Source: Steroidobacter sp. (GTDB lineage Bacteria; Pseudomonadota; Gammaproteobacteria; Steroidobacterales; Steroidobacteraceae). From it: a stretch of DNA of 49,476 nucleotides. The position numbers and the translations under genes were made by a program. The stretch's first letter is position 1; the number at the start of each line of letters is the position of its first letter. The stretch spans positions 1 through 49,476 of the forward strand of contig JAICPY010000023.1 in the NCBI GenBank assembly GCA_025929585.1, read 5' to 3'. Below, in pieces: positions 1 through 7,228 of the stretch. The notes beneath the pieces are model-generated. The model was not told where the DNA came from and searched no databases. It saw only the letters and a program-made list of their open reading frames with translations.

Positions 1-227
1 CCCGCTTCTTCCGGGGTCAGCGCCTGCATGCTCAGTGCATGAATCTCGCGGCCCATCAGCGCGCCGAGAGTGCTGTAGACCAATTGGTGCCGCTGGATCA
101 TCCGTTTGCCCACGAATTGGTCGGCAACAATGGTGGCCTCGAAATGGGTGTCGTCCTCGGAATTCACCCGCACGCGGGCACCGGGCAATCCGGCTTCGAT
201 TAGAGCTTGTACTTCGGCAGCGTTCAT
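1..227 (-). CDS. ibaG: BolA/IbaG family protein, C-terminus cut by window edge
   Basis: Reading the minus strand from the ATG at 227 gives about 75 residues beginning MNAAEVQALIEAGLPGARVR and running off the edge. The order VNSEDDTHFEATIVADQFVGK, then a QRHQLVYSTLG stretch and an IHALSMQALTPEEA end, is typical of the BolA fold: a central strand-rich part followed by the conserved R-H-x-x-V-Y helix. Family members bind monothiol glutaredoxins and Fe-S clusters; IbaG (YrbA) is the acid-stress relative encoded beside murA in E. coli. Here the gene points away from kdsD, leaving an 86-base divergent spacer. Only the last few residues are missing. Assignment to IbaG rather than BolA rests on its small size and the LPS-gene neighbourhood. 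Confidence 0.85.
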   Translation of the reverse strand, partial: MNAAEVQALIEAGLPGARVRVNSEDDTHFEATIVADQFVGKRMIQRHQLVYSTLGALMGREIHALSMQALTPEEA

Positions 228-313
228 GAAGGGTATAACTGGAATGTGCGATCAATGCGGATATTAGCTCATCGCCTAGCTCATCGCTGTTCCGAGATCT
301 GCCGCGTTATGAT

Positions 314-1303
314 GTGTCCATGAAGGAAACGCTCGATCCCAATCAACTGCTGGCGCGCGGTCGCCGGGTCCTGGACACCGAAGTCGCCGCGATCGCGGCG
401 CTCGGGGATCGGCTAGGAGACACGTTCGTGCAGGCTTGCCGTCTGCTGCACGCTTGCGCGGGCCGTGTGGTTGTCTCCGGAATGGGAAAATCAGGGCACA
501 TCGGCAACAAGATTGCCGCAACGCTCGCAAGCACGGGAACCCCCGCGTTCTTTCTTCATCCGGCCGAGGCTGGCCATGGCGACATCGGCATGATCACACC
601 TGGCGATGTATTCCTTGCGCTTTCGAACTCAGGCGAAACCAGCGAGCTACTGACGATACTGCCGGTCGTAAAGCGTTTGGGCGTTCCCATCGTGGCGATG
701 ACTGGCCGCGCGAGCTCCACGCTCGGACAAGCAGCCGCCGTGGTACTGGACGTGAGCGTTCCCGAAGAAGCTTGTCCGCACAATCTGGCGCCAACCGCTA
801 GCACCACGGCAACTCTCGCTATGGGCGATGCAATTGCAGTGGCGATCCTGGAAGCACGAGGGTTCTCTCAAGAGGACTTCGCACGATCTCACCCGGGCGG
901 AACGCTTGGTCGCCGATTGCTGCTGCGCATCCAGGACGTGATGCGCACGGGCGATCAGCTGCCCAAAGTCGGCGTGCAAACGCCCCTACGCGACGGATTA
1001 GTGGAGATGAGTCGTAAAGGCTTGGGGATGACGGCGGTCGTAGACGAACGCAGTCGCGTGCTCGGCATATTCACCGATGGCGATCTGCGTCGCACGCTGG
1101 ATCGAGACGCCGACTTGCGTAGCCAACGCATGGCGGACGTGATGACTGCGAATCCGAAGACCGTCAAAGCGGACATGCTAGCTGCCGAGGCTGTCCATCT
1201 GATGGAAACCTCTCGCATTACTCAGTTGCTCGTGGTGGATGAGCAAGGTGTGCTGGTCGGCGCACTGAACGTGCATGATTTGTTTCGGGCGGGAGTGATG
1301 TGA
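314..1303 (+). CDS. kdsD: Arabinose-5-phosphate isomerase KdsD (SIS + two CBS domains)
   Basis: This cytoplasmic enzyme converts ribulose-5-phosphate to arabinose-5-phosphate, the first step towards the LPS sugar Kdo. The 329 residues carry a SIS sugar-isomerase domain (about 35-180) with SGMGKSGHIG at 55-64, the segment LHPAEAGHGDIGM and ALSNSGETSE, then HPGGTLGRRLL and two CBS domains (about 205-327). Length and order match KdsD/KpsF/GutQ proteins. Because kdsC and lptCAB follow, the housekeeping KdsD role is preferred over a capsule-specific KpsF. The GTG at 314 and an ATG at 320 are both possible starts; neither has a clear Shine-Dalgarno sequence. A 37-base inverted arm begins 4 bases after the stop. 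Confidence 0.95.
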   Translation: MSMKETLDPNQLLARGRRVLDTEVAAIAALGDRLGDTFVQACRLLHACAGRVVVSGMGKSGHIGNKIAATLASTGTPAFFLHPAEAGHGDIGMITPGDVFLALSNSGETSELLTILPVVKRLGVPIVAMTGRASSTLGQAAAVVLDVSVPEEACPHNLAPTASTTATLAMGDAIAVAILEARGFSQEDFARSHPGGTLGRRLLLRIQDVMRTGDQLPKVGVQTPLRDGLVEMSRKGLGMTAVVDERSRVLGIFTDGDLRRTLDRDADLRSQRMADVMTANPKTVKADMLAAEAVHLMETSRITQLLVVDEQGVLVGALNVHDLFRAGVM

Positions 1304-1307
1304 TGAA

Positions 1308-1433
1308 GATAGAAGCGGTTAGCGGTTGGCGGTTAGCGGTTAGTGGCAGAGGAGTCAGCCTTGAGGCTCGAAGCCTGATGCCGCATCGTGTCTGTTACCA
1401 ACCGCTAACCGCTAACCGCTAACCGCTTCTATC
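1308..1433. repeat. Inverted heptamer repeat, TAACCGC class, between kdsD and kdsC
   Basis: Left arm 1308-1344 and right arm 1397-1433 are reverse complements at 35 of 37 positions, separated by a 52-base loop. Each arm is built of tandem 7-mers (AGCGGTT on the left, TAACCGC on the right). The left arm starts 4 bases after the kdsD stop and the right arm ends 3 bases before the kdsC ATG, so the element brackets the whole spacer. No T-run follows the hairpin, so it is not a standard intrinsic terminator. The kdsC start has no Shine-Dalgarno sequence outside the arm. Confidence 0.9.
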
Positions 1434-1436
1434 CGC

Positions 1437-1961
1437 ATGGACACCCTCATCGAACGCGCCGCAGATATTCGTCTACTCGTGCTGGATGTCGACGGAGTGC
1501 TCACAGACGGTCGTTTGTACTTCACCGCGCGCGGCGAGGAGATGAAGTGTTTCCACGTGCGCGATGGTGCAGGCATCGTGCAATTATTGCGGGGCGGTCT
1601 GCAGGTTGCGGTGATCTCCGGCCGAGATTCTCGAGCAGTCGAGCGGCGCATGGGCGAGCTTGGCGTGACGTGGATTCGACAAGGAGTCGAAGACAAGCTC
1701 ACCGCGTTGCGCGAGCTCTTGGATATCCTAGGACTCACGATTCAGAACGTTGCCTGTATGGGCGATGACTGCGCGGACCTTCCGCTGTTGGAAACTGCTC
1801 GATTGGCGATATCGGTGCCGGACGCTCATCCGAGCGCGAAGTCGCGAGCTCATTTCGTTACGCAAGCACCCGGCGGGCAAGGTGCCGTGCGTGAAGCGTG
1901 CGATTTGATTCTCGAGAGCCAAAGTCGTCTAACGTTGCCACGCAGAGATATCGACAAATGA
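1437..1961 (+). CDS. kdsC: 3-deoxy-D-manno-octulosonate 8-phosphate phosphatase KdsC
   Basis: This HAD-superfamily phosphatase releases free Kdo from Kdo-8-phosphate, the step after Kdo-8-P synthase. The 174 residues begin with the HAD motif I LLVLDVDGVLTDGRLYF (both catalytic Asp present), have motif II around VISGRDS, a Lys in EDKL, and motif III MGDDCADLPLL. The protein is of the short tetrameric KdsC type without a cap domain. Its stop overlaps the lptC start (ATGA), indicating translational coupling. Upstream spacing is unusual: the start codon lies 3 bases from a long inverted repeat and has no visible ribosome binding site. Confidence 0.95.
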   Translation: MDTLIERAADIRLLVLDVDGVLTDGRLYFTARGEEMKCFHVRDGAGIVQLLRGGLQVAVISGRDSRAVERRMGELGVTWIRQGVEDKLTALRELLDILGLTIQNVACMGDDCADLPLLETARLAISVPDAHPSAKSRAHFVTQAPGGQGAVREACDLILESQSRLTLPRRDIDK

Positions 1962-2509
1962 ATTGGCGCTGGATTTCCATCGCAGCGTTGCTCGGCGCAT
2001 TGGCGATCGGTTACGGCGCTTGGAACAGGCGGGACGCAACGCCCGGGTTTCTCTCCGCCGTCCCGGAGAGGCCAAAGTATTACTTGCGCAACGCTGTGAT
2101 CACGGAGACTCAAGAAGACGGCTCGGTAGTATCGCAGCTCGCTGCCGCACGAATCGAAATGCAGCCCGCGACCGAAGACTTGTCCATGCAAAACGTAAAT
2201 CTGCACTATCATCAGTCTTCGCAGCAGGAGTGGCGCATGACGGCGGAGCGCGGCTTCAGGGCCGGCAACTCTCCGGTCATCGAGCTCGCCGGAAATGTGC
2301 TGCTCAGACCCGCCGATGGCGATGCACGAGACGCTCTGAGCGCAGAGGAGTTAGCCATCGACACGCAGCGAGAAATCGCTTACAGCACCAGCTCACCGGT
2401 ACGGATCCGTCATGGCAACCACGCGATACTTGTCGATAGTTTCCGCTTCGACATGAAAGATGAAAAATTGCACATGAAATCTGTCCAGGGCCAATATGAA
2501 CAAGGCTAG
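1958..2509 (+). CDS. lptC: LPS export ABC transporter periplasmic protein LptC
   Basis: The 183-residue protein starts with a single N-terminal membrane anchor (about 4-21, WRWISIAALLGALAIGYGAW) and continues as a periplasmic beta-jellyroll domain. It forms the inner-membrane base of the Lpt bridge, passing LPS from LptB2FG to LptA. The recognisable family features are the YYLRNAVITETQEDGS region and repeated beta strands ending in [20 protein letters not shown]. The start at 1958 is preferred over an in-frame start at 1898 because it gives the canonical membrane anchor and the 4-base overlap with kdsC. It also overlaps lptA by 14 bases. Confidence 0.93.
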   Translation: MNWRWISIAALLGALAIGYGAWNRRDATPGFLSAVPERPKYYLRNAVITETQEDGSVVSQLAAARIEMQPATEDLSMQNVNLHYHQSSQQEWRMTAERGFRAGNSPVIELAGNVLLRPADGDARDALSAEELAIDTQREIAYSTSSPVRIRHGNHAILVDSFRFDMKDEKLHMKSVQGQYEQG

Positions 2510-3197
2510 GACTGGTTTCGTGCTGATTGCCGGAACACTGCTGGCCGCTGCATCGCCGGCGGTCCCTCAAGCACAGGCCAACTTGCAAGATGAAAGCTTC
2601 AGCTACAGCGCAGACATCCTCGACTCGAGTCTGCGCAGTGACACACTGGAGTTGAGCGGCAACGTGCGCGTCGCCCAAGGCGCGATGTCCATCGAAGCCG
2701 AACGAGCGACCGCGGATGACTTCCGTTCGGAAAACAGCCGCTGGCAATTCGAAGATTCGGTACACGTGCGTACTGCGGATGCGGAGTTGCTGTCACAAAT
2801 CGCAAGCGCTGCATTCCAACGTAACCAATTGGTCAAAGCAGAAGTAGAAGGCTCGCCCGCGGAGTTCGAACAAAGACGTGGATCACCGGATCGCTTAGTA
2901 CGAGGCCGCGCCCGTAACATCGAATACGATGTCACCAACAACTTGGTCACGCTTACGGGCGATGTTTGGTTTAGCTATGGCAAAGATGAGTTCCGCGGCG
3001 ACACCGTGATCTATGACATGAAAGACGAACGCGTGCGGGTGAATCCAGGTGGAGATTCTTCCGGTAGGGTCAAAGGCATCATCCGACCGCGCGCACGCAA
3101 TGGCGGAACAAACGTGAGCCCAAGCGCCCAAAACGAGGATGGGTCGAGCCTGCAGCGCGACCGGGATCGCGATGTAGCAAACGAGAGCGGTGCATGA
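2496..3197 (+). CDS. lptA: LPS transport periplasmic protein LptA
   Basis: The 233-residue protein has an N-terminal signal peptide (about 1-28, ending in PQAQA before NLQDE) and an OstA-like beta-jellyroll domain with repeats such as [20 protein letters not shown] and [20 protein letters not shown]. It polymerises between LptC and LptD to carry LPS through the periplasm. A hydrophilic tail of about 40 residues rich in N, R, D and S follows [15 protein letters not shown]. The gene sits in the tightly overlapping lptC-lptA-lptB block; its last 4 bases overlap the lptB ATG. Confidence 0.94.
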   Translation: MNKARTGFVLIAGTLLAAASPAVPQAQANLQDESFSYSADILDSSLRSDTLELSGNVRVAQGAMSIEAERATADDFRSENSRWQFEDSVHVRTADAELLSQIASAAFQRNQLVKAEVEGSPAEFEQRRGSPDRLVRGRARNIEYDVTNNLVTLTGDVWFSYGKDEFRGDTVIYDMKDERVRVNPGGDSSGRVKGIIRPRARNGGTNVSPSAQNEDGSSLQRDRDRDVANESGA

Positions 3198-3919
3198 GTC
3201 GATTGCGCGTGGAGGGACTTGCGAAGCGGTTTCGCTCACGCCAAGTCGTCAAAGACCTTTCAATCGACGTCGCGCAAGGAGAAGTGGTCGGTCTACTTGG
3301 GCCGAACGGCGCAGGTAAGACCACCGCCTTTTATATGATCGTGGGTCTCGTGCCGACCGACGCAGGCCGAATCCTTCTGGATGATTTGGATCTTTCCAAG
3401 CTTCCCGTTCATCGGCGAGCTCGTCTGGGACTGGGCTACTTGCCGCAAGAAGCCTCAGTGTTCCGAAAATTGAGCGTCGAAGACAACATCCTCGCGATAC
3501 TGGAGACGCGCGGGGAGTTGGATGGCAATAAGCGCAAAGAAATTCTGGAATCCCTACTCGAAGAGCTCCACATCGGACACATCCGTCACGGCATAGGCCA
3601 AAGCTTATCGGGCGGTGAACGGCGCCGAGTGGAGATCGCGCGCGCGCTCGCAGCGGAACCGCGCTTCATGCTCCTGGATGAACCTTTCGCCGGAGTGGAC
3701 CCCATCTCGGTTTTGGACATCCAGCGCATCATTCGCCATTTGAGTGCACGCAATATTGGGGTATTGATCACGGACCACAACGTGCGAGAAACGCTAGGAA
3801 TCTGTAGTCGTGCTTACATTGTGAGCGCAGGATCCGTGATTGCGTCCGGGACTGCGGAGGACATCCTTGCAAATCGAGAGGTTCGTGAGGTGTACTTGGG
3901 CCAGGATTTCCGCCTTTAA
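3194..3919 (+). CDS. lptB: LPS export ABC transporter ATPase LptB
   Basis: This is the cytoplasmic ATPase of LptB2FG, powering LPS extraction from the inner membrane. All ABC motifs are intact in 241 residues: Walker [10 protein letters not shown] (36-44), Q-loop Gln85 in [10 protein letters not shown], signature LSGGE (138-142), Walker B FMLLDEP with Glu163 and the switch His195 in [10 protein letters not shown]. The C-terminus YLGQDFRL is typical of LptB. It overlaps lptA by 4 bases. lptF and lptG are not in the window, as is common in this class. Confidence 0.97.
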   Translation: MSRLRVEGLAKRFRSRQVVKDLSIDVAQGEVVGLLGPNGAGKTTAFYMIVGLVPTDAGRILLDDLDLSKLPVHRRARLGLGYLPQEASVFRKLSVEDNILAILETRGELDGNKRKEILESLLEELHIGHIRHGIGQSLSGGERRRVEIARALAAEPRFMLLDEPFAGVDPISVLDIQRIIRHLSARNIGVLITDHNVRETLGICSRAYIVSAGSVIASGTAEDILANREVREVYLGQDFRL

Positions 3920-4050
3920 CTGAAGCTGAGAGGGATTCCCTGACTCCCAGCTCGAAAGCTATCGTGGTGCCATGTAATTGAGCCAGCGAGGCTTCGGCGG
4001 CGGCCTAGATCACCAAATGTTGTAAGCGCTTACCTTAATATTTCAGACGA

Positions 4051-5502
4051 ATGCTCAAGCCCGCCCTGCAGCTAAGACTAGGCCAGCAGCTCACGATGAC
4101 GCCGCAGCTGCAACAGGCTATCCGTCTGCTGCAGCTGCCCGTACTGGAGCTCCAAGCTCAGATCCGGGAGGCGCTCGAAACGAACGTCATGCTCGAGTCC
4201 GAGGACGAAGCAGGCGCTCTGGAAACGGGCGACGCATCGCTCGAGCCGCAGTACGAGGCGCCTGCCTCGAATACCGAATCCACCGAAACGCCCGAACGAG
4301 AGCAGGAAGTCGACCTGATCGACGATCCTGACTGGAATGACTCGCAGATGGCCGGGCCGTCGGAAGCGCCCTGGTCCGGTGACGGCGATGACTCCCAAGA
4401 TTTTTCTTCGGCACGTGGCGAGACGCTGCAGGAACATCTGACGTGGCAACTGGAAATGTCGCGGCTCAACGAGCGCGACATGCGAATCGGCGCTGCAATC
4501 GTCGATGCAATCAATGATGACGGATACGTTATCGAACCTCTGGACGAGATCGCGCGGAATCTCCAACCGGAAATCGTGGCGAGTGTGGAAGAGGTCGAAC
4601 GTGTTCTGCGGCACGTGCAACAAATGGATCCCGCGGGCGTCGGTGCGAGGTCCGTCAGCGAATGCATCGAGCTGCAGTTGCGTCAACTGGACCCTGATAC
4701 GCCCGGGCGAGACACCGCGATGCTCATCGCCGCTAATTATTTGGATGAAGTCGCCGATCAGCAGTACTCGCTGCTGCGCCGGCAATTGCGCGTGTCCGAA
4801 GAAGAGATGGAGCACGCGCTGGTTCTAGTGCGCGCTTGCCAGCCTCGACCGGGGTCCAGCGTTCACTCAGTTCCTGCCGAATACATTGTGCCCGATGTTT
4901 TCGTGCGAAGAACCGAGCGCGGCTGGTCGGTCGAAATCAATCCGGCCAGTCTGCCCCGCATTCGAGTCAATCAAAGCTACGCGGGATTGATCGGGCGCTC
5001 AGCGGACCACGCCATGCTGCGCACGCAGCTACAAGAGGCGCGCTGGCTGATCCGAAGCCTGGAAATTCGTAACGACACGCTGCTGAAGGTGGCTCGCTGC
5101 ATCGTGCAGAGACAGTCGGCATTCCTAGAGAATGGCGATGAGTACATGCAACCGATGATCCTGAAGGATGTCGCCGAGGCGGTGCAAATGCACGAGTCGA
5201 CGATTTCGCGCGTGACGACGAACAAGTACATGCACACGCATCGCGGTGTGTTCGAGTTCAGGTACTTCTTCTCGAGCCACGTTGCCGCTAGCGACGGTAC
5301 TGAAATGTCCTCGACGGCGATCCGAGCAAAAATAAAGAAGTTAGTCGCGCAAGAGGAGCCTGACAAGCCCTTGTCGGATAGCCGAATCGCCGACATCCTG
5401 TCTCAAGAGGGCGTGCAAGTTGCCCGGCGCACGGTTGCGAAATACCGTGAAGCCCTGGGTATTCCCCCTTCTAGCGAACGTAAGAGAGTTCCGGTGAGAT
5501 AG
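4051..5502 (+). CDS. rpoN: RNA polymerase sigma-54 factor RpoN
   Basis: This alternative sigma factor recognises -24/-12 promoters and needs enhancer-binding activators. The 483 residues contain the Gln-rich region I (LRLGQQLTMTPQLQQAIRLL near the start), an acidic region II (about 50-120, many D/E), the core-binding region, the helix-turn-helix (KDVAEAVQMHESTISRVT, then KYMHTHRGVFEFRYFFS) and the RpoN box ARRTVAKYRE at about 458-467. It follows lptB after 131 bases, the usual order in this class. The start at 4051 (MLKPALQLRL) is the family norm. A B-class inverted repeat lies directly downstream. Confidence 0.97.
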   Translation: MLKPALQLRLGQQLTMTPQLQQAIRLLQLPVLELQAQIREALETNVMLESEDEAGALETGDASLEPQYEAPASNTESTETPEREQEVDLIDDPDWNDSQMAGPSEAPWSGDGDDSQDFSSARGETLQEHLTWQLEMSRLNERDMRIGAAIVDAINDDGYVIEPLDEIARNLQPEIVASVEEVERVLRHVQQMDPAGVGARSVSECIELQLRQLDPDTPGRDTAMLIAANYLDEVADQQYSLLRRQLRVSEEEMEHALVLVRACQPRPGSSVHSVPAEYIVPDVFVRRTERGWSVEINPASLPRIRVNQSYAGLIGRSADHAMLRTQLQEARWLIRSLEIRNDTLLKVARCIVQRQSAFLENGDEYMQPMILKDVAEAVQMHESTISRVTTNKYMHTHRGVFEFRYFFSSHVAASDGTEMSSTAIRAKIKKLVAQEEPDKPLSDSRIADILSQEGVQVARRTVAKYREALGIPPSSERKRVPVR

Positions 5503-5520
5503 GTCCGTATGAACGAAGGC

Positions 5521-5591
5521 GATAGGGGATAGCGGATAGGCGATGGCAGAGCATATGACTCCGGCTGTTCTCCTATCCGCTATCCCCTATC
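5521..5591. repeat. Inverted heptamer repeat, GATAGGG class, between rpoN and hpf
   Basis: A perfect 20-base core on the left (5521-5540) is the reverse complement of 5572-5591, with a 31-base loop. Each arm consists of tandem GATAGGG/GATAGCG 7-mers. Looser similarity extends the arms to about 5514 and 5604. The element fills the spacer between the rpoN stop (5502) and the hpf ribosome binding site (5611). There is no T-tract after the right arm. Confidence 0.9.
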
Positions 5592-5610
5592 CGCCATCCC
5601 CTTCACTCCT

Positions 5611-5618
5611 AAAGGAGG
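5611..5618 (+). promoter_or_regulatory. Strong Shine-Dalgarno sequence of hpf
   Basis: AAAGGAGG lies 4 bases before the ATG at 5623. It stands out because most genes in this window have weak or no Shine-Dalgarno sequences, and it sits just outside the repeat arm, so hpf keeps its own translation signal. Confidence 0.75.
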
Positions 5619-5622
5619 CATC

Positions 5623-5946
5623 ATGCAACTGAACGTCACGGGTCACCATGTCGATGTCACTTCCTCGCTCAAGGGATACGTCGAAAAAAAGCTGGATCGC
5701 ATCGTTAGACATTCCGACCACATCATAGACGTTCACTGCATTCTCACTGTCGAAAAGCTCCGCCACAAAGCCGAGGCCACCGTACTGCTCAACGGCAGCA
5801 CCATCTATGCGGACGCGGTCGAACCCGACATGTATGCCGCCATCGACGCCCTGGCCGATAAACTCGACCGGCGCGTCAAGAAACACAAAGAGAAGCTTTC
5901 GGATCACCACGCCGCAGAAGCGCTGAGGGCAGCCAGACCGTCCTGA
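5623..5946 (+). CDS. hpf: Ribosome hibernation promoting factor, short form
   Basis: This 107-residue protein of the HPF/YfiA family (beta-alpha-beta-beta-beta-alpha fold) binds the 30S decoding region in stationary phase and promotes 100S ribosome dimers together with RMF. It begins MQLNVTGHHVDVTSSLKGYV and contains VEKLRHKAEATVLLNGSTIY, DMYAAIDALADKLDRRVKKH and a short basic/acidic tail. The length matches the short HPF of Gammaproteobacteria rather than the long form. It lies directly downstream of rpoN in the conserved order. Confidence 0.95.
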   Translation: MQLNVTGHHVDVTSSLKGYVEKKLDRIVRHSDHIIDVHCILTVEKLRHKAEATVLLNGSTIYADAVEPDMYAAIDALADKLDRRVKKHKEKLSDHHAAEALRAARPS

Positions 5947-5948
5947 GT

Positions 5949-6156
5949 GTGACTCGTGACTAGTGATTCGTGACTAGTCAAGAGCAGGAACGCTCCGGAC
6001 TCAATGCCCCAATCTGGGTCCTGTCTATGTGATGGACAGGGCCCGCATGCGTCTTATGTTGCCCCTGTGTCATGCGAGGGCTGTTTTGGCCTAAGATCAC
6101 GTCGCGTGACATCGCTTGCCCGCTTCACTCGTCACGAGTCACTAGTCACGGATCAC
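5949..6156. repeat. Inverted heptamer repeat, GTGACTA class, between hpf and rapZ
   Basis: Left arm 5949-5978 reads as GTGACTC-GTGACTA-GTGATTC-GTGACTA; right arm 6127-6156 is its reverse complement with a few mismatches. The loop is about 148 bases and contains a separate hairpin at 6016-6044. The left arm starts 2 bases after the hpf stop and the right arm ends 6 bases before the rapZ ATG. The element occupies the place where ptsN is usually found. Confidence 0.85.
6016..6044. terminator. Hairpin downstream of hpf, terminator-like without U tract
   Basis: GGGTCCTGTC (6016-6025) pairs with GACAGGGCCC (6035-6044), ten base pairs including one G-T, around a 9-base loop. No run of T follows, so a role in intrinsic termination is uncertain; it could stabilise the hpf mRNA end or pause transcription. 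Confidence 0.45.
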
Positions 6157-6162
6157 TTTCTA

Positions 6163-7053
6163 ATGCGCCTCGTCATCGTCAGCGGTCTGTCAGGTTCCGG
6201 CAAAAGTGTGGCACTGCACATGCTGGAGGATCTGGACTATTACTGCATCGACAACATTCCGGCAGGATTGTTGCCTATGTTTATCTCGCACACCGTGCGT
6301 TCGGGAGATATTGCCTATGGCTCGACCGCCGTAGGCGTGGACGCACGCAACAGTCCGCTGGACGTCGCGTCTGTGCCGAAGCTAGTCGATGAGTTGAAAC
6401 GAAGCGGTGTGAATTGCGAAGTTCTATTCCTGCGCGCCGAGGAAGACGCGCTGCTCAAGCGCTATAGCGAGACCCGCCGACGACATCCCTTGAGCCGCGA
6501 TGGGCTTGGGCTTGCCGATGCGATCAGGCAGGAGCACGTACTCCTGCAACCTATCGCGGATGCAGCCGATCTGGTCATCGACACCACGCGCAGCAGCGTT
6601 CATGAGTTGCGTGAGCTGATCCGCCAACGCGTGGGGGCGCGAGTGGAAGGTCGCATGTCGATCCTGTTCGAGTCCTTCGCTTATCGGCATGGAGTACCCG
6701 GCGATGCCGATTTCGTGTTCGATGTGCGTAGCCTCCCCAATCCTTACTGGGAGCCGGGCCTATCTCGACTGACCGGCCGCGAATCGCAAGTCATCGAGTA
6801 CCTGGAACGTTTCCCGATCGTGAACACCATGTTCGAGGATATCGTGGGATTCTTGGATCGCTGGATTCCCGAGCTCCTCAAGACCAACCGCAGCTATCTC
6901 ACCATCGCGATCGGTTGCACCGGCGGACAGCACCGCTCGGTGTACTTGGTCGAGCGCCTCGCCAAACACTTCGCAGCGAAATTCCCGCATGTCCACGCGA
7001 AGCACCAGTATCAAAAGCGGATGAGTGATGGGAAGGAAGGAGATAGGGGATAG
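6163..7053 (+). CDS. rapZ: RNase adapter protein RapZ
   Basis: RapZ binds GlcN6P and, in enterobacteria, hands sRNA GlmZ to RNase E, controlling amino-sugar synthesis. The 296 residues start MRLVIVSGLSGSGKS (Walker A GLSGSGKS at 8-15), followed by YYCIDNIPAGLLP, a FESFAYRHGVPGDADFVFDV block and the C-terminal GCTGGQHRSVYLVERLA with the HAKHQYQKR basic end. An in-frame start at 6004 would add 53 residues translated from spacer DNA and is rejected. The last residues (about GKEGDRG) and the TAG stop at 7051-7053 come from the following inverted repeat. ptsN and npr, common neighbours, are absent here. Confidence 0.95.
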   Translation: MRLVIVSGLSGSGKSVALHMLEDLDYYCIDNIPAGLLPMFISHTVRSGDIAYGSTAVGVDARNSPLDVASVPKLVDELKRSGVNCEVLFLRAEEDALLKRYSETRRRHPLSRDGLGLADAIRQEHVLLQPIADAADLVIDTTRSSVHELRELIRQRVGARVEGRMSILFESFAYRHGVPGDADFVFDVRSLPNPYWEPGLSRLTGRESQVIEYLERFPIVNTMFEDIVGFLDRWIPELLKTNRSYLTIAIGCTGGQHRSVYLVERLAKHFAAKFPHVHAKHQYQKRMSDGKEGDRG

Positions 7054-7190
7054 CGGATAGGGGACTGGTGAGAAAACCTCCGCCCCAAGCTCGTCCTCGA
7101 CAATTTAAGAGACAGAGCTTCAAAACACGCCAACCGCTTCCTCCGACTATCCGCTATCCGCTATCCGCTATCCCCTATCGCCTTCCTTCC
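7031..7190. repeat. Inverted heptamer repeat, GATAGGG class, between rapZ and mgtE
   Basis: Left arm 7031-7060 and right arm 7161-7190 are reverse complements at 29 of 30 positions, with a 100-base loop. Further tandem CTATCCG units extend the right arm inward to about 7147. The left arm overlaps the end of rapZ and provides its stop codon. The arm ends carry an extra GGAAGGAAGG/CCTTCCTTCC segment not found in the other copies. Confidence 0.9.
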
Positions 7191-7228
7191 TCCGCTACAC
7201 TGCGCGCCAATTTGTGGGCGATGGACGG

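Noticed and set aside
4078-4815. 245-codon minus-strand frame opposite rpoN
   Set aside because: Shadow of the Gln/acidic-rich N-terminal half of RpoN.
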